Below are positions 1 to 8,199 of a stretch of DNA of 64,000 nt, piece by piece (position 1 is the stretch's first letter; each line of letters begins with the position of its first letter). A program made the translations under genes and the position numbers. Source of the stretch: Hymenobacter sp. DG01 (GTDB lineage: Bacteria > Bacteroidota > Bacteroidia > Cytophagales > Hymenobacteraceae); the NCBI RefSeq assembly GCF_006352025.1, contig NZ_CP040936.1, positions 3,846,001 to 3,910,000 on the forward strand, read 5' to 3'. The notes beneath the pieces are model-generated. The model was not told the origin of the DNA, searched no databases, and worked only from the letters and a program-made list of their open reading frames with translations.

Positions 1-293
1 CCGTGGTGCGCCTGGAGTATGAGGCCTACGACAGCATGGCCCTGCACCAGCTCCGCAAAGTAGCAGAGCAGGCCGTGGAGCAGTGGCCGATGCTGAAGAA
101 GGTTACCGTCATTCACCGCAAAGGCACCCTCTACATTGGCGACGTAGCCGTAGTAGTGACCGTGTCAACGCCCCACCGCGCCGAGAGCTTCGCCGCCTGC
201 CAGTACATCATTGACACGCTGAAGCAGGTAGTAACCATCTGGAAGAAGGAGTTTTATGAAGACGGTGACGTGTGGGTAGCCGCGCATCCGTAA
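1..293 (+). CDS. moaE: Molybdopterin synthase catalytic subunit MoaE, 3' part only
   Basis: The large subunit of molybdopterin synthase, which with thiocarboxylated MoaD inserts the dithiolene sulfurs into precursor Z in the cytoplasm. The 5' end lies outside the window, so only about the last 97 residues are seen. They carry the family signatures: an HRKGTLYIGD stretch followed by a VxVSTPHR stretch, and near the C-terminus LKQVVTIWKKE, which holds the lysines needed for sulfur transfer (PIWKKE in most relatives). The frame runs in from base 1 and stops at a TAA in 291-293. Next to it, on the other strand, are mobA-like and moaC genes, which supports the assignment. Confidence 0.93.
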   Translation, partial: VVRLEYEAYDSMALHQLRKVAEQAVEQWPMLKKVTVIHRKGTLYIGDVAVVVTVSTPHRAESFAACQYIIDTLKQVVTIWKKEFYEDGDVWVAAHP

Positions 294-353
294 TAAAATA
301 GATAAACGAAGCTCCCGTTACCTGGAACGACTTCTTAGGAATTACTCCTGACC

Positions 354-446
354 GTCATGTCGAGCTTGCCGAGACATCTCGCGTGCTGATGTTGCAATGG
401 CAGCTCAACGTCAGCACGCGAGATGTCTCGACAAGCTCGACATGAC
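354..446. repeat. Palindromic intergenic repeat (REP-like), copy 1
   Basis: A 93-base imperfect palindrome lies between the 3' ends of moaE and the mobA-like gene, which converge here. The arms begin GTCATGTCGAGCTTG and end CAAGCTCGACATGAC, and the inner part of the arms (GAGACATCTCGCG / CGCGAGATGTCTC) also pairs. A second copy with nearly the same arms is at 17108-17199. The position between convergent genes suits a bidirectional terminator or mRNA-stabilising hairpin. Confidence 0.85.
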
Positions 447-457
447 GTTCTATTATC

Positions 458-1645
458 CTACCTCAGCTCCTGGCGGGCTTGCTCGGCTTCCTCCGGCGTG
501 TTCACGTTGCGTAGCTCCTGGGGCGCGGGTGGGGGTAGCAGCTCGATGTCGGAGTTGATGAGGGACTTGCGGGGGCAGCTGTAGCCCAGGCTCAGGAAGC
601 GCAGGAGGGTAGCGTAGCTGCCGGGCTCCCAGATGGTGATGAGCGGCTCGGGCCACTCGTTTTCGGGGCTTTGGAAGGCTGTGGCCATGCGGGCCGGCTG
701 GCGATGCGCTACTAGGTGGCCTAGCGTGCTTTCGGAGAGGAAGGGCAGGTCGCAGGCCACTACCAGCCAGGCAGCGTTGGGGTCGAGGCGGAAAGCGGAA
801 AGCAGGCCGCTGAGCGGGCCCAGGTCGGTGAAGGTATCGGGCAGGGGGCGCAGGCCGGCGTACTCCAGCTCCATCACCTGGTCGGGGCGGCAGGAAACGT
901 GCACATCCTGGCAGAATTGGGCCAGCAACTCGGCGGCGTGGGCGCGCTGCTCCCGGCCTTCGTGGTAGCTGAGCTTGCCTTTGTCCTGGCCCATGCGCTG
1001 GCTGCGGCCGCCCGCCAACACGAGGCCCCGCAAGGGCGGCGCGGCGGCGTGCCACTCCCGCAGAATCAAGTCGGCCAGGGCTTCCGTGTCGTGGAGGGGT
1101 AGGACGGGCACGTTAGCCTCGGCGAGGTGGGCGAGCAGGTAGGCGGGTACTTCGGTTACGCCCTCGGGCAAAAGCAGGGCGCGCACGTCGGTAAGGCGGT
1201 CGAGCTTTTTCTCTACAGGCTTGGCCGGGTCCAGAATCACGAGCTGCTGCCGGGCCCGGAAGTGGTTGCCGTTCACCAGTACCAGGCTTTGATGCTGCAG
1301 CCACTCCTGCTGGCTAAACTTGTCGATGCTGCGCTTCACATCCAGGCGCGTGAAGGTTATCTTGTCGGTCAGCTCCGCGGCCGCGCCGGCTTGCAGCACG
1401 GCATCCTGGCCGCCGCTGCCGCCCTGGGCCGCGTCGTCGCCGGCGGCGTGGTCGGCATCCACGTAGGCCACTCGCAATGAGGTCGAAAGCAAGGGCAGCA
1501 GCCGAGCCGTCAGCTCCTTAATCTTGCCGCAGGGCGCCCCCAGAATGGCCAACTCGTGGCGGCCGAACTCGCCCAGGTCGGGTCGGGCTAGCTGGGCGTG
1601 TTTGGTGCGGGGCGCGGGGGTAGCAGAAGGCTGATTATCCGGCAT
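458..1645 (-). CDS. mobA: MobA-type molybdenum cofactor guanylyltransferase with MobB-like N-terminal domain
   Basis: Predicted nucleotidyltransferase that attaches GMP to molybdopterin. The C-terminal half (about residues 205-395) has the MobA signature LVLAGGRSQRMGQDKG at 208-223, then GPLSGLLSAF near 276-285 and ACDLPFL near 297-303, whose Asp is expected to bind Mg. The first 200 residues resemble a MobB-type GTPase domain, but the P-loop is degraded: GAPCGK at 36-41 has three residues between the glycines instead of four and lacks the following Ser/Thr. At 395 residues it is twice the length of MobA alone, so it is a fusion. It starts 11 bases inside the end of moaC, so the two are probably translated together. 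The exact cofactor product is not certain from sequence. Confidence 0.87.
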   Translation of the reverse strand: MPDNQPSATPAPRTKHAQLARPDLGEFGRHELAILGAPCGKIKELTARLLPLLSTSLRVAYVDADHAAGDDAAQGGSGGQDAVLQAGAAAELTDKITFTRLDVKRSIDKFSQQEWLQHQSLVLVNGNHFRARQQLVILDPAKPVEKKLDRLTDVRALLLPEGVTEVPAYLLAHLAEANVPVLPLHDTEALADLILREWHAAAPPLRGLVLAGGRSQRMGQDKGKLSYHEGREQRAHAAELLAQFCQDVHVSCRPDQVMELEYAGLRPLPDTFTDLGPLSGLLSAFRLDPNAAWLVVACDLPFLSESTLGHLVAHRQPARMATAFQSPENEWPEPLITIWEPGSYATLLRFLSLGYSCPRKSLINSDIELLPPPAPQELRNVNTPEEAEQARQELR

Positions 1646-2123
1646 GATGAAAGTCCTGTTTGCCGCCGGTTTTCTCCAGCAGGCGCGTTTCCTGAATCAC
1701 AATGTTGTGCGACAGCGCCTTGCACATGTCATAGATGGTAAGGGCGGCCACCGAAGCCCCGGTCAGGGCCTCCATTTCCACGCCGGTTTTGCCGGTTACG
1801 GTGGCCGTGCACTCAATCAGCACCGCATCGTCCCCATCGGGTTCAATACGAACCTGGCAGTCGTCGAGGCCCAGGGGGTGGCAGAGCGGAATCAGCTCCG
1901 ACGTGCGCTTGGCCCCCATGATACCGGCCAGAATAGCCGTTTGGAATACCGGGCCCTTGCGGGTGGGAAGGTCGCCTTCTTTCACGAGGGCCATGATGTC
2001 GGGGCCAAGGATGACGCGGCTGCGGGCCCGGGCCACGCGGCGGGTGGGCGTTTTCTGGCCCACGTCAACCATGGCCGGCTGCCCGGCGGCATTGAGGTGG
2101 GTGAGTTTGGGAGAGTCAGACAT
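1635..2123 (-). CDS. moaC: Cyclic pyranopterin monophosphate synthase MoaC
   Basis: Second step of molybdopterin synthesis: converts the MoaA product to cyclic pyranopterin monophosphate (precursor Z). The 162 residues match the normal MoaC length. Conserved blocks are visible in order: MVDVGQK near residue 18, KGPVFQTAILAGIMGAKRT and LIPLCHPL in the middle, then KTGVEMEALTGAS and TIYDMCKA, which hold the catalytic Asp and Lys. The gene is first of a two-gene unit with the mobA-like gene (11-base overlap). The start ATG is preceded by a plausible -7 box at 2148-2155. Confidence 0.95.
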   Translation of the reverse strand: MSDSPKLTHLNAAGQPAMVDVGQKTPTRRVARARSRVILGPDIMALVKEGDLPTRKGPVFQTAILAGIMGAKRTSELIPLCHPLGLDDCQVRIEPDGDDAVLIECTATVTGKTGVEMEALTGASVAALTIYDMCKALSHNIVIQETRLLEKTGGKQDFHHAG

Positions 2124-2147
2124 AAGGAAAGGGTAAGAACGCAGCGG

Positions 2148-2155
2148 CGAAGGTA
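2148..2155 (-). promoter_or_regulatory. Candidate -7 box for moaC-mobA
   Basis: On the minus strand this reads TACCTTCG, seven of eight bases of the Bacteroidota -7 consensus TAnnTTTG, 25 bases before the moaC start. The same C-for-T change is seen in the boxes proposed upstream of metH and of the lipoprotein gene at 42450. Confidence 0.45.
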
Positions 2156-2243
2156 GGCATGGGCAAGACGGCTTTACGGCCCACCTGCCGCCTTGGCGTG
2201 AGCTTCAATAACAGGCCTGGCAGCCCGGTTGATTAAATTTCAT

Positions 2244-2271
2244 AATCTTTGTGGCGGTCTGAGCTCAGACC
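2244..2271 (+). promoter_or_regulatory. rtcB promoter box and 16-bp perfect palindrome
   Basis: AATCTTTG at 2244-2251 matches the TAnnTTTG -7 box at seven of eight positions. Directly behind it, at 2256-2271, is the perfect palindrome GGTCTGAGCTCAGACC, ending six bases before the proposed rtcB ATG (and abutting an alternative GTG). The palindrome would overlap the transcription start, so it could be an operator or, in the RNA, a hairpin covering the 5' end and the start codon. Confidence 0.5.
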
Positions 2272-2277
2272 GTGAAC

Positions 2278-3384
2278 ATGGCGCGCCTTATGCGGCTGCT
2301 TCCCGACGTGCGCCCCGCTTATTTATCTCGTAAAGAAGACCTCGTGAAGACAGTCTATTTTACGGATCGTAGCGCCGTGGAGCAGAACGCGCTACAGTCC
2401 CTTCTCGCCTTCGAGAAAAAAGAGAACATCGGGCAGATTGCCGTATTTCCCGATATCCATTATTGCTCCGAACGTGCCATACCCGTAGGAGTTGCCTTTC
2501 AAACCACGGAAGTTTTCTACCCCCTGGTGACGGGCAAGGATATGGGCTGCGGGGTTGCCTACCTGCGCATTCCCCGGTCCGAAGTGCTTCGGCCCTTCGA
2601 CAAAGCCAAACACTACCCCGTGCTGGAGCGGGAAGTGCATCGCATGACCGATGAAGGCCTGGGCGGCGGCAACCACTTCCTGTCCCTGGAGGAGTCGGCG
2701 GCTTATCTGTATATCATCGTGCACACCGGGAGCCGTAATCTGGGCGTGTATATGCACCAGGAAAACAGCAGATTGCTGCAGCTTCATAACCCCGGGCAGG
2801 AGTGGCTGCCTGGCGAAGTAGCTACGCCTGCCTACCGCCGAGAGTATCAGCGGGTACTAGCGTATGCGGCCAGCCGGCGCCGGGAGTTTCTGGAGAAAAC
2901 CTGCGACTTTCTGCGGCGCAATCAGTACGTGGCGGCTGGCACGCCCGTCGTGGCTGATAGCTGCCACAACCTGCTGGAGTTCGGGCCGGAGGGCGTCATT
3001 CACCGTAAGGGTAGCACGCAGCTAGTGGCCGGCCACGAGGTAGTCATTCCGCTTTCCATGAGCAGGGGCTCCCTCATCGTGAAGCCTAACCCGTGGCAGG
3101 AGGCCACAGAAACGGCGCTCTGGAGCTGCGCGCACGGGGCCGGTCGGCAGTACAGCCGCACTGATACCCTCAAATTCTGGCACTCACTGAAAAAGGCGGA
3201 AAAGGATGCTTACCGGCAGCGTTTTCCAGAATTGCTCAACCGCCGGGGCGACTTTGACAGCAGTATTCTGCAGGAATTCGACTTCGCCTACAAAGATTCT
3301 GCGGCGCTGCTGGCCACTCAGCCCCACCTGATTTGGTGCGATGAGACAACTCCGCTGGTTACCGTAAAGTCGGTGGGTGTATAA
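2278..3384 (+). CDS. rtcB: RtcB-family RNA ligase
   Basis: GTP- and Mn-dependent ligase that joins 2',3'-cyclic-phosphate (3'-phosphate) and 5'-hydroxyl RNA ends in RNA repair. The family landmarks are all present (numbered from the ATG at 2278): GKDMGCGV around 86-93 with the metal Asp and Cys, GGGNHF near 129-134, HTGSRNLG near 149-156, a metal His in SCHNLLEF near 230, and AHGAGR near 285-290, whose His takes GMP. About 368 residues is shorter than E. coli RtcB (408) but normal for the compact bacterial branch. A GTG six bases upstream is an alternative start. It interrupts the molybdopterin cluster, and the following moeA is co-directional. Its physiological substrate cannot be read from sequence. 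Confidence 0.92.
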   Translation: MARLMRLLPDVRPAYLSRKEDLVKTVYFTDRSAVEQNALQSLLAFEKKENIGQIAVFPDIHYCSERAIPVGVAFQTTEVFYPLVTGKDMGCGVAYLRIPRSEVLRPFDKAKHYPVLEREVHRMTDEGLGGGNHFLSLEESAAYLYIIVHTGSRNLGVYMHQENSRLLQLHNPGQEWLPGEVATPAYRREYQRVLAYAASRRREFLEKTCDFLRRNQYVAAGTPVVADSCHNLLEFGPEGVIHRKGSTQLVAGHEVVIPLSMSRGSLIVKPNPWQEATETALWSCAHGAGRQYSRTDTLKFWHSLKKAEKDAYRQRFPELLNRRGDFDSSILQEFDFAYKDSAALLATQPHLIWCDETTPLVTVKSVGV

Positions 3385-3493
3385 CGCCGTCTTGGTGGCA
3401 CCGGGGCTGGGCGGGCAAGTAGCCGGCCTGGCCCCGGTGCTACCGGTAACCCGTTCAAGCAATACGAAACCAAGCCACGCTACATTCGCAGTT

Positions 3494-4744
3494 ATGATTT
3501 CCGTTGAAGAAGCCACCCGCCTTGTTGCCGCCACCGTCCGCCCGCTGACCGTGGAGTTCCTTTCGCTACCCCTCGCGGCGGGCCGCATCCTGCGCGAAGA
3601 CCTACGGGCCGACCGGGACTTTCCGCCTTTCAACCGAGTAGCCATGGATGGCATTGCCCTGCGCTTCGCCGCCTTGGAGGCCGGACAAACGGAGTTTCGC
3701 ATCGAAAGCACCCAGTTTGCCGGCCAGCCGCCTACCCCCCTGCTTGACCCCGAAGCCGCCGTGGAAATCATGACCGGGGCCGCCCTGCCCGAGGGCGTGG
3801 ATACTGTCATTCGCTACGAAGACCTCACCTTTCTTACCGATGACGCCGGGCAGCGCCACGCTACCCTGCAGACCCTACCCCCCCGGCCAGGCCACAACGT
3901 ACACGCCCGCGCCGCCGACCGCCGTCAGGGCGACTTGCTAGTGCCCGCCGGCACCCGTCTGGAGCCCGCCGAAGTGGCGGTGGCTGCCACCATTGGGGCG
4001 GCCACGGTGGCTGTCACGCGCCGCCCGCGGGTGGCCGTGGTCAGCACCGGCGACGAGCTGGTGCCTATTGCGGAGCAGCCCGCCGCCCATCAGATCCGCC
4101 GCTCCAACGCCCTGATGCTGCAAGCCGCCGCCTGGCAGGCTGGGGCTGAGGCCGAAACCTTCCACTTCAACGATGACCCCGAAGCCCTGCGTCTAGGTCT
4201 GCCTGCCTTGCTAGAAGGTTATGACGCGGTGATTCTGAGCGGGGGCGTATCCAAGGGCAAGGCCGATTTCCTGCCCGAAACCCTGCGGGAGCTAGGCGTG
4301 GAGCAGGTGTTTCATGAGGTGCAGCAGCGGCCGGGCAAGCCGTTCTGGTTTGGCCGGCAGCCGGGCGGCGCGGTAGTATTTGCCCTGCCCGGCAACCCGG
4401 TTTCCACCTTCGTAAACTTCTACCGCTACGTCCGCCCCTGGCTGCTGGCCGTGCAGCAACCCGAAACTACCGAAACTTCCGGTTTACCGGCTACGGCCTT
4501 GCTCGGTGGCCCGGTAGCGGCAGTGCTTACCGAAGATGTGCAGTTCAAGCCCCGCCTCACCCACTTCCTGCTGGTGAGCCTAGAGCCTGGCCCCGATGGA
4601 CGCCTGCTGGCTACCCCCGAGCGGGCCGGCGGCTCCGGCGACATGGCCAGTCTGCTGACCTCGGCGGGCTTTCTGGAACTGCCGCCGGAACAAGAGCAGT
4701 TTCCGGCGGGCACAGTGCTGCCGGCATGGCGGTTTCGCTGCTAA
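3494..4744 (+). CDS. moeA: Molybdopterin molybdenumtransferase MoeA
   Basis: Inserts molybdate into adenylylated molybdopterin. At 416 residues from this ATG it has the usual MoeA length. Visible motifs are FNRVAMDGIA around residue 47-55, VSTGDELVP in the middle, the GGVSKGKADF loop (GGVSxGxxD in the family), RPGKPFWFG and FALPGNPVSTFVNF. The frame is open back to 3377, inside the end of rtcB, but those 39 extra codons show no MoeA similarity, and the protein from 3494 begins with the typical MISVEEATRLV, so the later start is preferred. It is likely co-transcribed with rtcB, and works with moaC, moaE and mobA nearby. Confidence 0.95.
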   Translation: MISVEEATRLVAATVRPLTVEFLSLPLAAGRILREDLRADRDFPPFNRVAMDGIALRFAALEAGQTEFRIESTQFAGQPPTPLLDPEAAVEIMTGAALPEGVDTVIRYEDLTFLTDDAGQRHATLQTLPPRPGHNVHARAADRRQGDLLVPAGTRLEPAEVAVAATIGAATVAVTRRPRVAVVSTGDELVPIAEQPAAHQIRRSNALMLQAAAWQAGAEAETFHFNDDPEALRLGLPALLEGYDAVILSGGVSKGKADFLPETLRELGVEQVFHEVQQRPGKPFWFGRQPGGAVVFALPGNPVSTFVNFYRYVRPWLLAVQQPETTETSGLPATALLGGPVAAVLTEDVQFKPRLTHFLLVSLEPGPDGRLLATPERAGGSGDMASLLTSAGFLELPPEQEQFPAGTVLPAWRFRC

Positions 4745-4767
4745 GCGCTGCCGGGTGGCCACGCGGC

Positions 4768-7296
4768 TTATTCGGTGGCCGAAACGGGAGCGGCGGCCAG
4801 CTCCGCCTGCATCTGGCTGATAACCTCCCGCAGCTGCTGCATAATGGTAGCTACCAGTGCCCCCACGGCTTCCGGCTGAAACTCGCCCGGCCACTGGTCA
4901 AGCTCCGTAACCACCGGAATCAGGTGCTGCACCCGCAGGTGAGCCAGGCTTGGCTTGAGCGTGTGAGCCGCCGTTTTCAGCTGCCGGATGTTGCCTTCCT
5001 GTAGGCCCTGGGCCAGTTCCTGCAGCAGCTCTTCGCTGCTTTCCACAAAGGTTTCCAGCATGAAGTTCACGAAGCTCTGGTCGCCCTGGCCCACTTTCAG
5101 CAGCTCATCGGTCTGGTAAAGGGCTGCCGACGCGGGAGTAGCCGCCGAGGGTAGGGCAGGGGCAGGCGCGGTGACCTGGGCCTGGGGCACTACCCACTCG
5201 CTCACCACCTTCAGCAGCTCGGCTTCCTGGAAGGGCTTGGCCAGATAGGCGTTCATGCCCGCGGCCAGGCACTTTTCCCGCTCGCCTTTGATGGCGTTGG
5301 CCGTGAGAGCCACAATGGGCGTAGTCAGCTGCAGCTGCTGGCGCAGGGCAGCCGTGGCCCCGTATCCATCCAGCACGGGCATCTGAATGTCCATCAGAAT
5401 CAGGTCGAAGGACTGTTCCTGGGCCAGGGTTACGGCCTGTTCGCCGTGTTCGGCCTCGGTAACCTGTACCTGGGCCTGCTGCAGGAAAGTTTTGGCAATC
5501 TGGCGGTTAAATCGGTTGTCTTCTACCAGTAGCACGTGCTTATGGCGAAGATGCTGGCGCAGGGGGCTGTCCTCGGTCAAAACTACCTGGGGCAGCAGGT
5601 CCTGCTCCGTGCCGATGGGCAGGCGCAGGGTAAACTGCGTTACCGTGCCCCGGTGCTTTTCGCTTTCCAGCTGCACGTCGCCGCCCATGAGCTTTACCAG
5701 GTTGCGGCAAATGGGCAGGCCCAGGCCGGTGCCGCCAAACTTGCGCGTGACGGAGGCATCTTCCTGGCTGAACTCCTGGAAGATATGAGCCAGAAACTCG
5801 GGCTCAATGCCCACGCCCGTATCACTTACCCGGAACAGCACGTCGGCGGTTCCGGCGGGCGCGTCGGCCTCCACTAACTGGCACGAAATGACTACCCTTC
5901 CCTTCTCCGTGAACTTAATGGCATTACCGGCCAGGTTCAGCAGCACCTGCGTGATGCGGTAGGGGTCGCCGAGCAGTACGGCCGGCAGCCCGGATCCGGC
6001 CTGCGTGCTCAGGCACAGCCCTTTTTCGGCCGCCTTGTAGTGGAGGGTCTGCTCTACCTGGGCCAGCAGCTGGGCCGGGGCGAAGCCAACCTGCTCCAGC
6101 ACCATTTTGCCTGCCTCCAGCTTGGAGAGGTCCAGAATATCGTTGATGATGACCAGCAGGTTGTCGGCAGAAGTGGTAATGGCTTGCTGGTAGCTGCTCT
6201 GCAGGGGCGTCAGCTCGGTTTTGGCCAGTAGCTGGCCCATGCCCAGAATGGCGTTCATGGGCGTGCGGATTTCGTGGCTCATGTTGGCCAGAAACAGCTC
6301 CCGGGCCCGCACCGCCGACTCGGCGGCCAGCTTGGCGTGGCGCAGGGCGCGCTCCGTGGCTACCCGCTCCGTCACGTCGAGACCGTAGCCCAGAATCATG
6401 TGCAGGGAGCCATCGGGGTGGAAAACTGGCTGCAGGCAGCGGTACTGATGCCGGTCGCCATCGGGCCGCAGAAACGTTTCCTCGTAGGTAACCAGGCGTC
6501 GCTCCCGGGCCACCTGCTCCAGCTGGGCGTGTCGCTCCTCGGCCATGGAGGCCGGGTAGTTGGTGCGGGAAAAGTAGTCGAAGTTGTCTTTGCCGATAAT
6601 CCAGCGGCGCATTTCCGGGTCCTTGATACCGCTGGCATTCACGAACAGGTAGCGGAATTTATCGTCGAACACGCCCACATCGCAGGGCAGCTGGTCCAGC
6701 ACAAACTCATAGAAAGCCCGCTGGTCGGCCAGCTGCTTTTCTACCTGCCGGCGCTCGGTAATATCCACACCCATGCCTACCATCATGCGCAGGGTGCCAT
6801 CGGGGGCAAACACCGGCAGAAAGTGCCGCCGCATGTGCTGGGGCCCGGCCTCGGTTTCCTGCACTTCCTCCCAGGCCACGGCGGCGCGGGTCTGTACGGC
6901 CTGCTCGAAGCACTGGCGGCGCTGCACGGCCAGCTCCTGGGGGCGCTGAAACTGGGCGCAATAGGCAAAGTCATCGTGGCCGATAACCCAGCCGCGGGTA
7001 TCGGAGTCCGAAATGCCGTTCGTATTTACAAAACGGTAGCGGTGCCCGGCATCGAAAACGGCAACTTCCACGGGAAGCTGCTGCAGAATGGTTTCATAAA
7101 AATCGGGCTGCTGCGCGGGCTGTTCTGGCGCGGGTTGCTCGGCCGCGCTGCGTGCTTCCGCCAGCTGGGCCTGGGTTGTTTCCAGGGCCTGTTGCAGCGT
7201 GGCTATCTGATTCTCGGCCCAGGCCCGCCAGGCCCGTTCGTCGGCGGGGGGACTGGCGAAATTAACGGTAAAGCCAAGAGACGCAGTAGCAGCCAT
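4768..7296 (-). CDS. Hybrid sensor histidine kinase (PAS-PAS-HisKA-HATPase-REC-HPt)
   Basis: A complete phosphorelay on one chain of 842 residues with no membrane segment, so a cytoplasmic sensor. In order: a short coiled-coil start (about 25-50), two PAS domains (about 66-180 and 195-315) that both begin FYE..L.QLP..V.VFD and look like a recent duplication, HisKA with SHEIRTPMN (H341), HATPase with the N-box at N458, DTGVGI at 492-497 and GGTGLGL at 521-527, a receiver with LLVEDN near 589-594 and phospho-acceptor D636, and an HPt domain with H778 in AAHTLKPSL. No response regulator with a DNA-binding domain lies next to it, so the output partner is elsewhere. The ligand is unknown. Transcription is probably from the box at 7327-7334. 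Confidence 0.95.
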   Translation of the reverse strand: MAATASLGFTVNFASPPADERAWRAWAENQIATLQQALETTQAQLAEARSAAEQPAPEQPAQQPDFYETILQQLPVEVAVFDAGHRYRFVNTNGISDSDTRGWVIGHDDFAYCAQFQRPQELAVQRRQCFEQAVQTRAAVAWEEVQETEAGPQHMRRHFLPVFAPDGTLRMMVGMGVDITERRQVEKQLADQRAFYEFVLDQLPCDVGVFDDKFRYLFVNASGIKDPEMRRWIIGKDNFDYFSRTNYPASMAEERHAQLEQVARERRLVTYEETFLRPDGDRHQYRCLQPVFHPDGSLHMILGYGLDVTERVATERALRHAKLAAESAVRARELFLANMSHEIRTPMNAILGMGQLLAKTELTPLQSSYQQAITTSADNLLVIINDILDLSKLEAGKMVLEQVGFAPAQLLAQVEQTLHYKAAEKGLCLSTQAGSGLPAVLLGDPYRITQVLLNLAGNAIKFTEKGRVVISCQLVEADAPAGTADVLFRVSDTGVGIEPEFLAHIFQEFSQEDASVTRKFGGTGLGLPICRNLVKLMGGDVQLESEKHRGTVTQFTLRLPIGTEQDLLPQVVLTEDSPLRQHLRHKHVLLVEDNRFNRQIAKTFLQQAQVQVTEAEHGEQAVTLAQEQSFDLILMDIQMPVLDGYGATAALRQQLQLTTPIVALTANAIKGEREKCLAAGMNAYLAKPFQEAELLKVVSEWVVPQAQVTAPAPALPSAATPASAALYQTDELLKVGQGDQSFVNFMLETFVESSEELLQELAQGLQEGNIRQLKTAAHTLKPSLAHLRVQHLIPVVTELDQWPGEFQPEAVGALVATIMQQLREVISQMQAELAAAPVSATE

Positions 7297-7699
7297 TTAA
7301 TTCAAGTACACCGGGTGGTAAAAGAACAAATATAGCCAATTAGGTTAGTGTAATATACCTATTAATAGATGACTGATTTTTGAATAAACAGGATGATTTC
7401 AATACAAAATGTCTGCAATGTACCCCAAACATCTTTTCGCGTAGGCCTATGCCAACGTGCGCGGGCAGGCTGGCAACGGACCTCTATGGTAGATTCCGGG
7501 GATTCTGGATGGTAAATGGGGTGCTGATACGGTACACTGGGGGAGCCACGGTAGCGGCGAAAATGCAAAATGTGCAGGCGACTCAACACCTGGTTTGTGG
7601 CCCTCGGGCAGTAGCTGCCTTCCGGAAGGCGGTTGCATGTGTTCGGACAGAGGTGTATCTTCCTGTTTCAGAGCAACTACTGCTTCTGAATTTCTATGC
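7297..7699. other. Intergenic region between sensor kinase and STAS-like gene
   Basis: About 400 bases between divergent genes. It holds the kinase promoter box at 7327-7334 within an A/T-rich tract (about 7320-7420). The remainder is of normal composition; an open frame entering the downstream gene from 7595 has a Cys/Ser-rich translation unlike the rest of that protein and is not taken as coding. I see no RNA gene or repeat here. Confidence 0.5.
7327..7334 (-). promoter_or_regulatory. -7 box for the hybrid sensor kinase gene
   Basis: Minus-strand TATATTTG, a perfect match to TAnnTTTG, 30 bases before the kinase ATG and inside an A/T-rich stretch that stands out from its surroundings. Confidence 0.6.
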
Positions 7700-8110
7700 A
7701 TGCTCTACTTTGAGAATACGGCCGGTCATCTTGAGGTAGAGCCCACGGGCTTCCTGCGCCTGACCTGGCACTCGGTGCATACCCAACAGCGGGAGGGAGT
7801 GCGTCCACTGCTGGAGGCCGCGCTGCAGGCGCTGCGGGATACCGGGCTGGAACGGGTTCTGGTAGATCAGCGCGCCCGCCTGATTCATCGGGAAGAGGAC
7901 ACGATATGGATGCTGCTCGACTTCTTTCCCCGCCTGATGGACCAGACTCATTACCGCTACGGGGCTTACCTGGAATCGGCGGAGTTTTTTACCCGCAGCG
8001 AAACCCGCCACCTGATGGCCGAAGCCCATACCCGCTATGGGGTGCCGTGCCGGTATTTTGGTACTGAAGACGAGGCGGTTGCTTGGTTGCTAAAGCAAGT
8101 TGATAAGTGA
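7700..8110 (+). CDS. Small STAS/SpoIIAA-like protein
   Basis: A 136-residue soluble protein without signal peptide. The pattern (short strand ending FLRLTWHS, a helix with LLEAALQALRDTGLERVLVDQRA, then FFPRLMDQTHYRYGAYLES and a C-terminal acidic DEAVAWLL helix) resembles the SpoIIAA/STAS-like proteins common in Bacteroidota, whose function is not known. The chosen ATG gives a protein beginning MLYFENTAGH; the frame continues upstream to 7595, but that part is Cys/Ser-rich and unlike the rest. It is convergent with the MNIO gene that follows. Confidence 0.65.
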   Translation: MLYFENTAGHLEVEPTGFLRLTWHSVHTQQREGVRPLLEAALQALRDTGLERVLVDQRARLIHREEDTIWMLLDFFPRLMDQTHYRYGAYLESAEFFTRSETRHLMAEAHTRYGVPCRYFGTEDEAVAWLLKQVDK

Positions 8111-8199
8111 GTGCGTTCCTCCCGAAAAATACCGCCGCGAAACGGCAAGCCTGAGCTGAAAGCTGGCTGAGCGAGGTCCGCGGCTGCCAAAGCGCGGCG

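Noticed and set aside
3377..3493. Upstream extension of moeA overlapping rtcB
   Set aside because: The 39 extra residues do not resemble MoeA, and a typical start lies at 3494.
7595..7699. Longer form of the STAS-like protein
   Set aside because: The added 35 residues are Cys/Ser-rich and unlike the rest of the protein; ATG at 7700 fits the fold.
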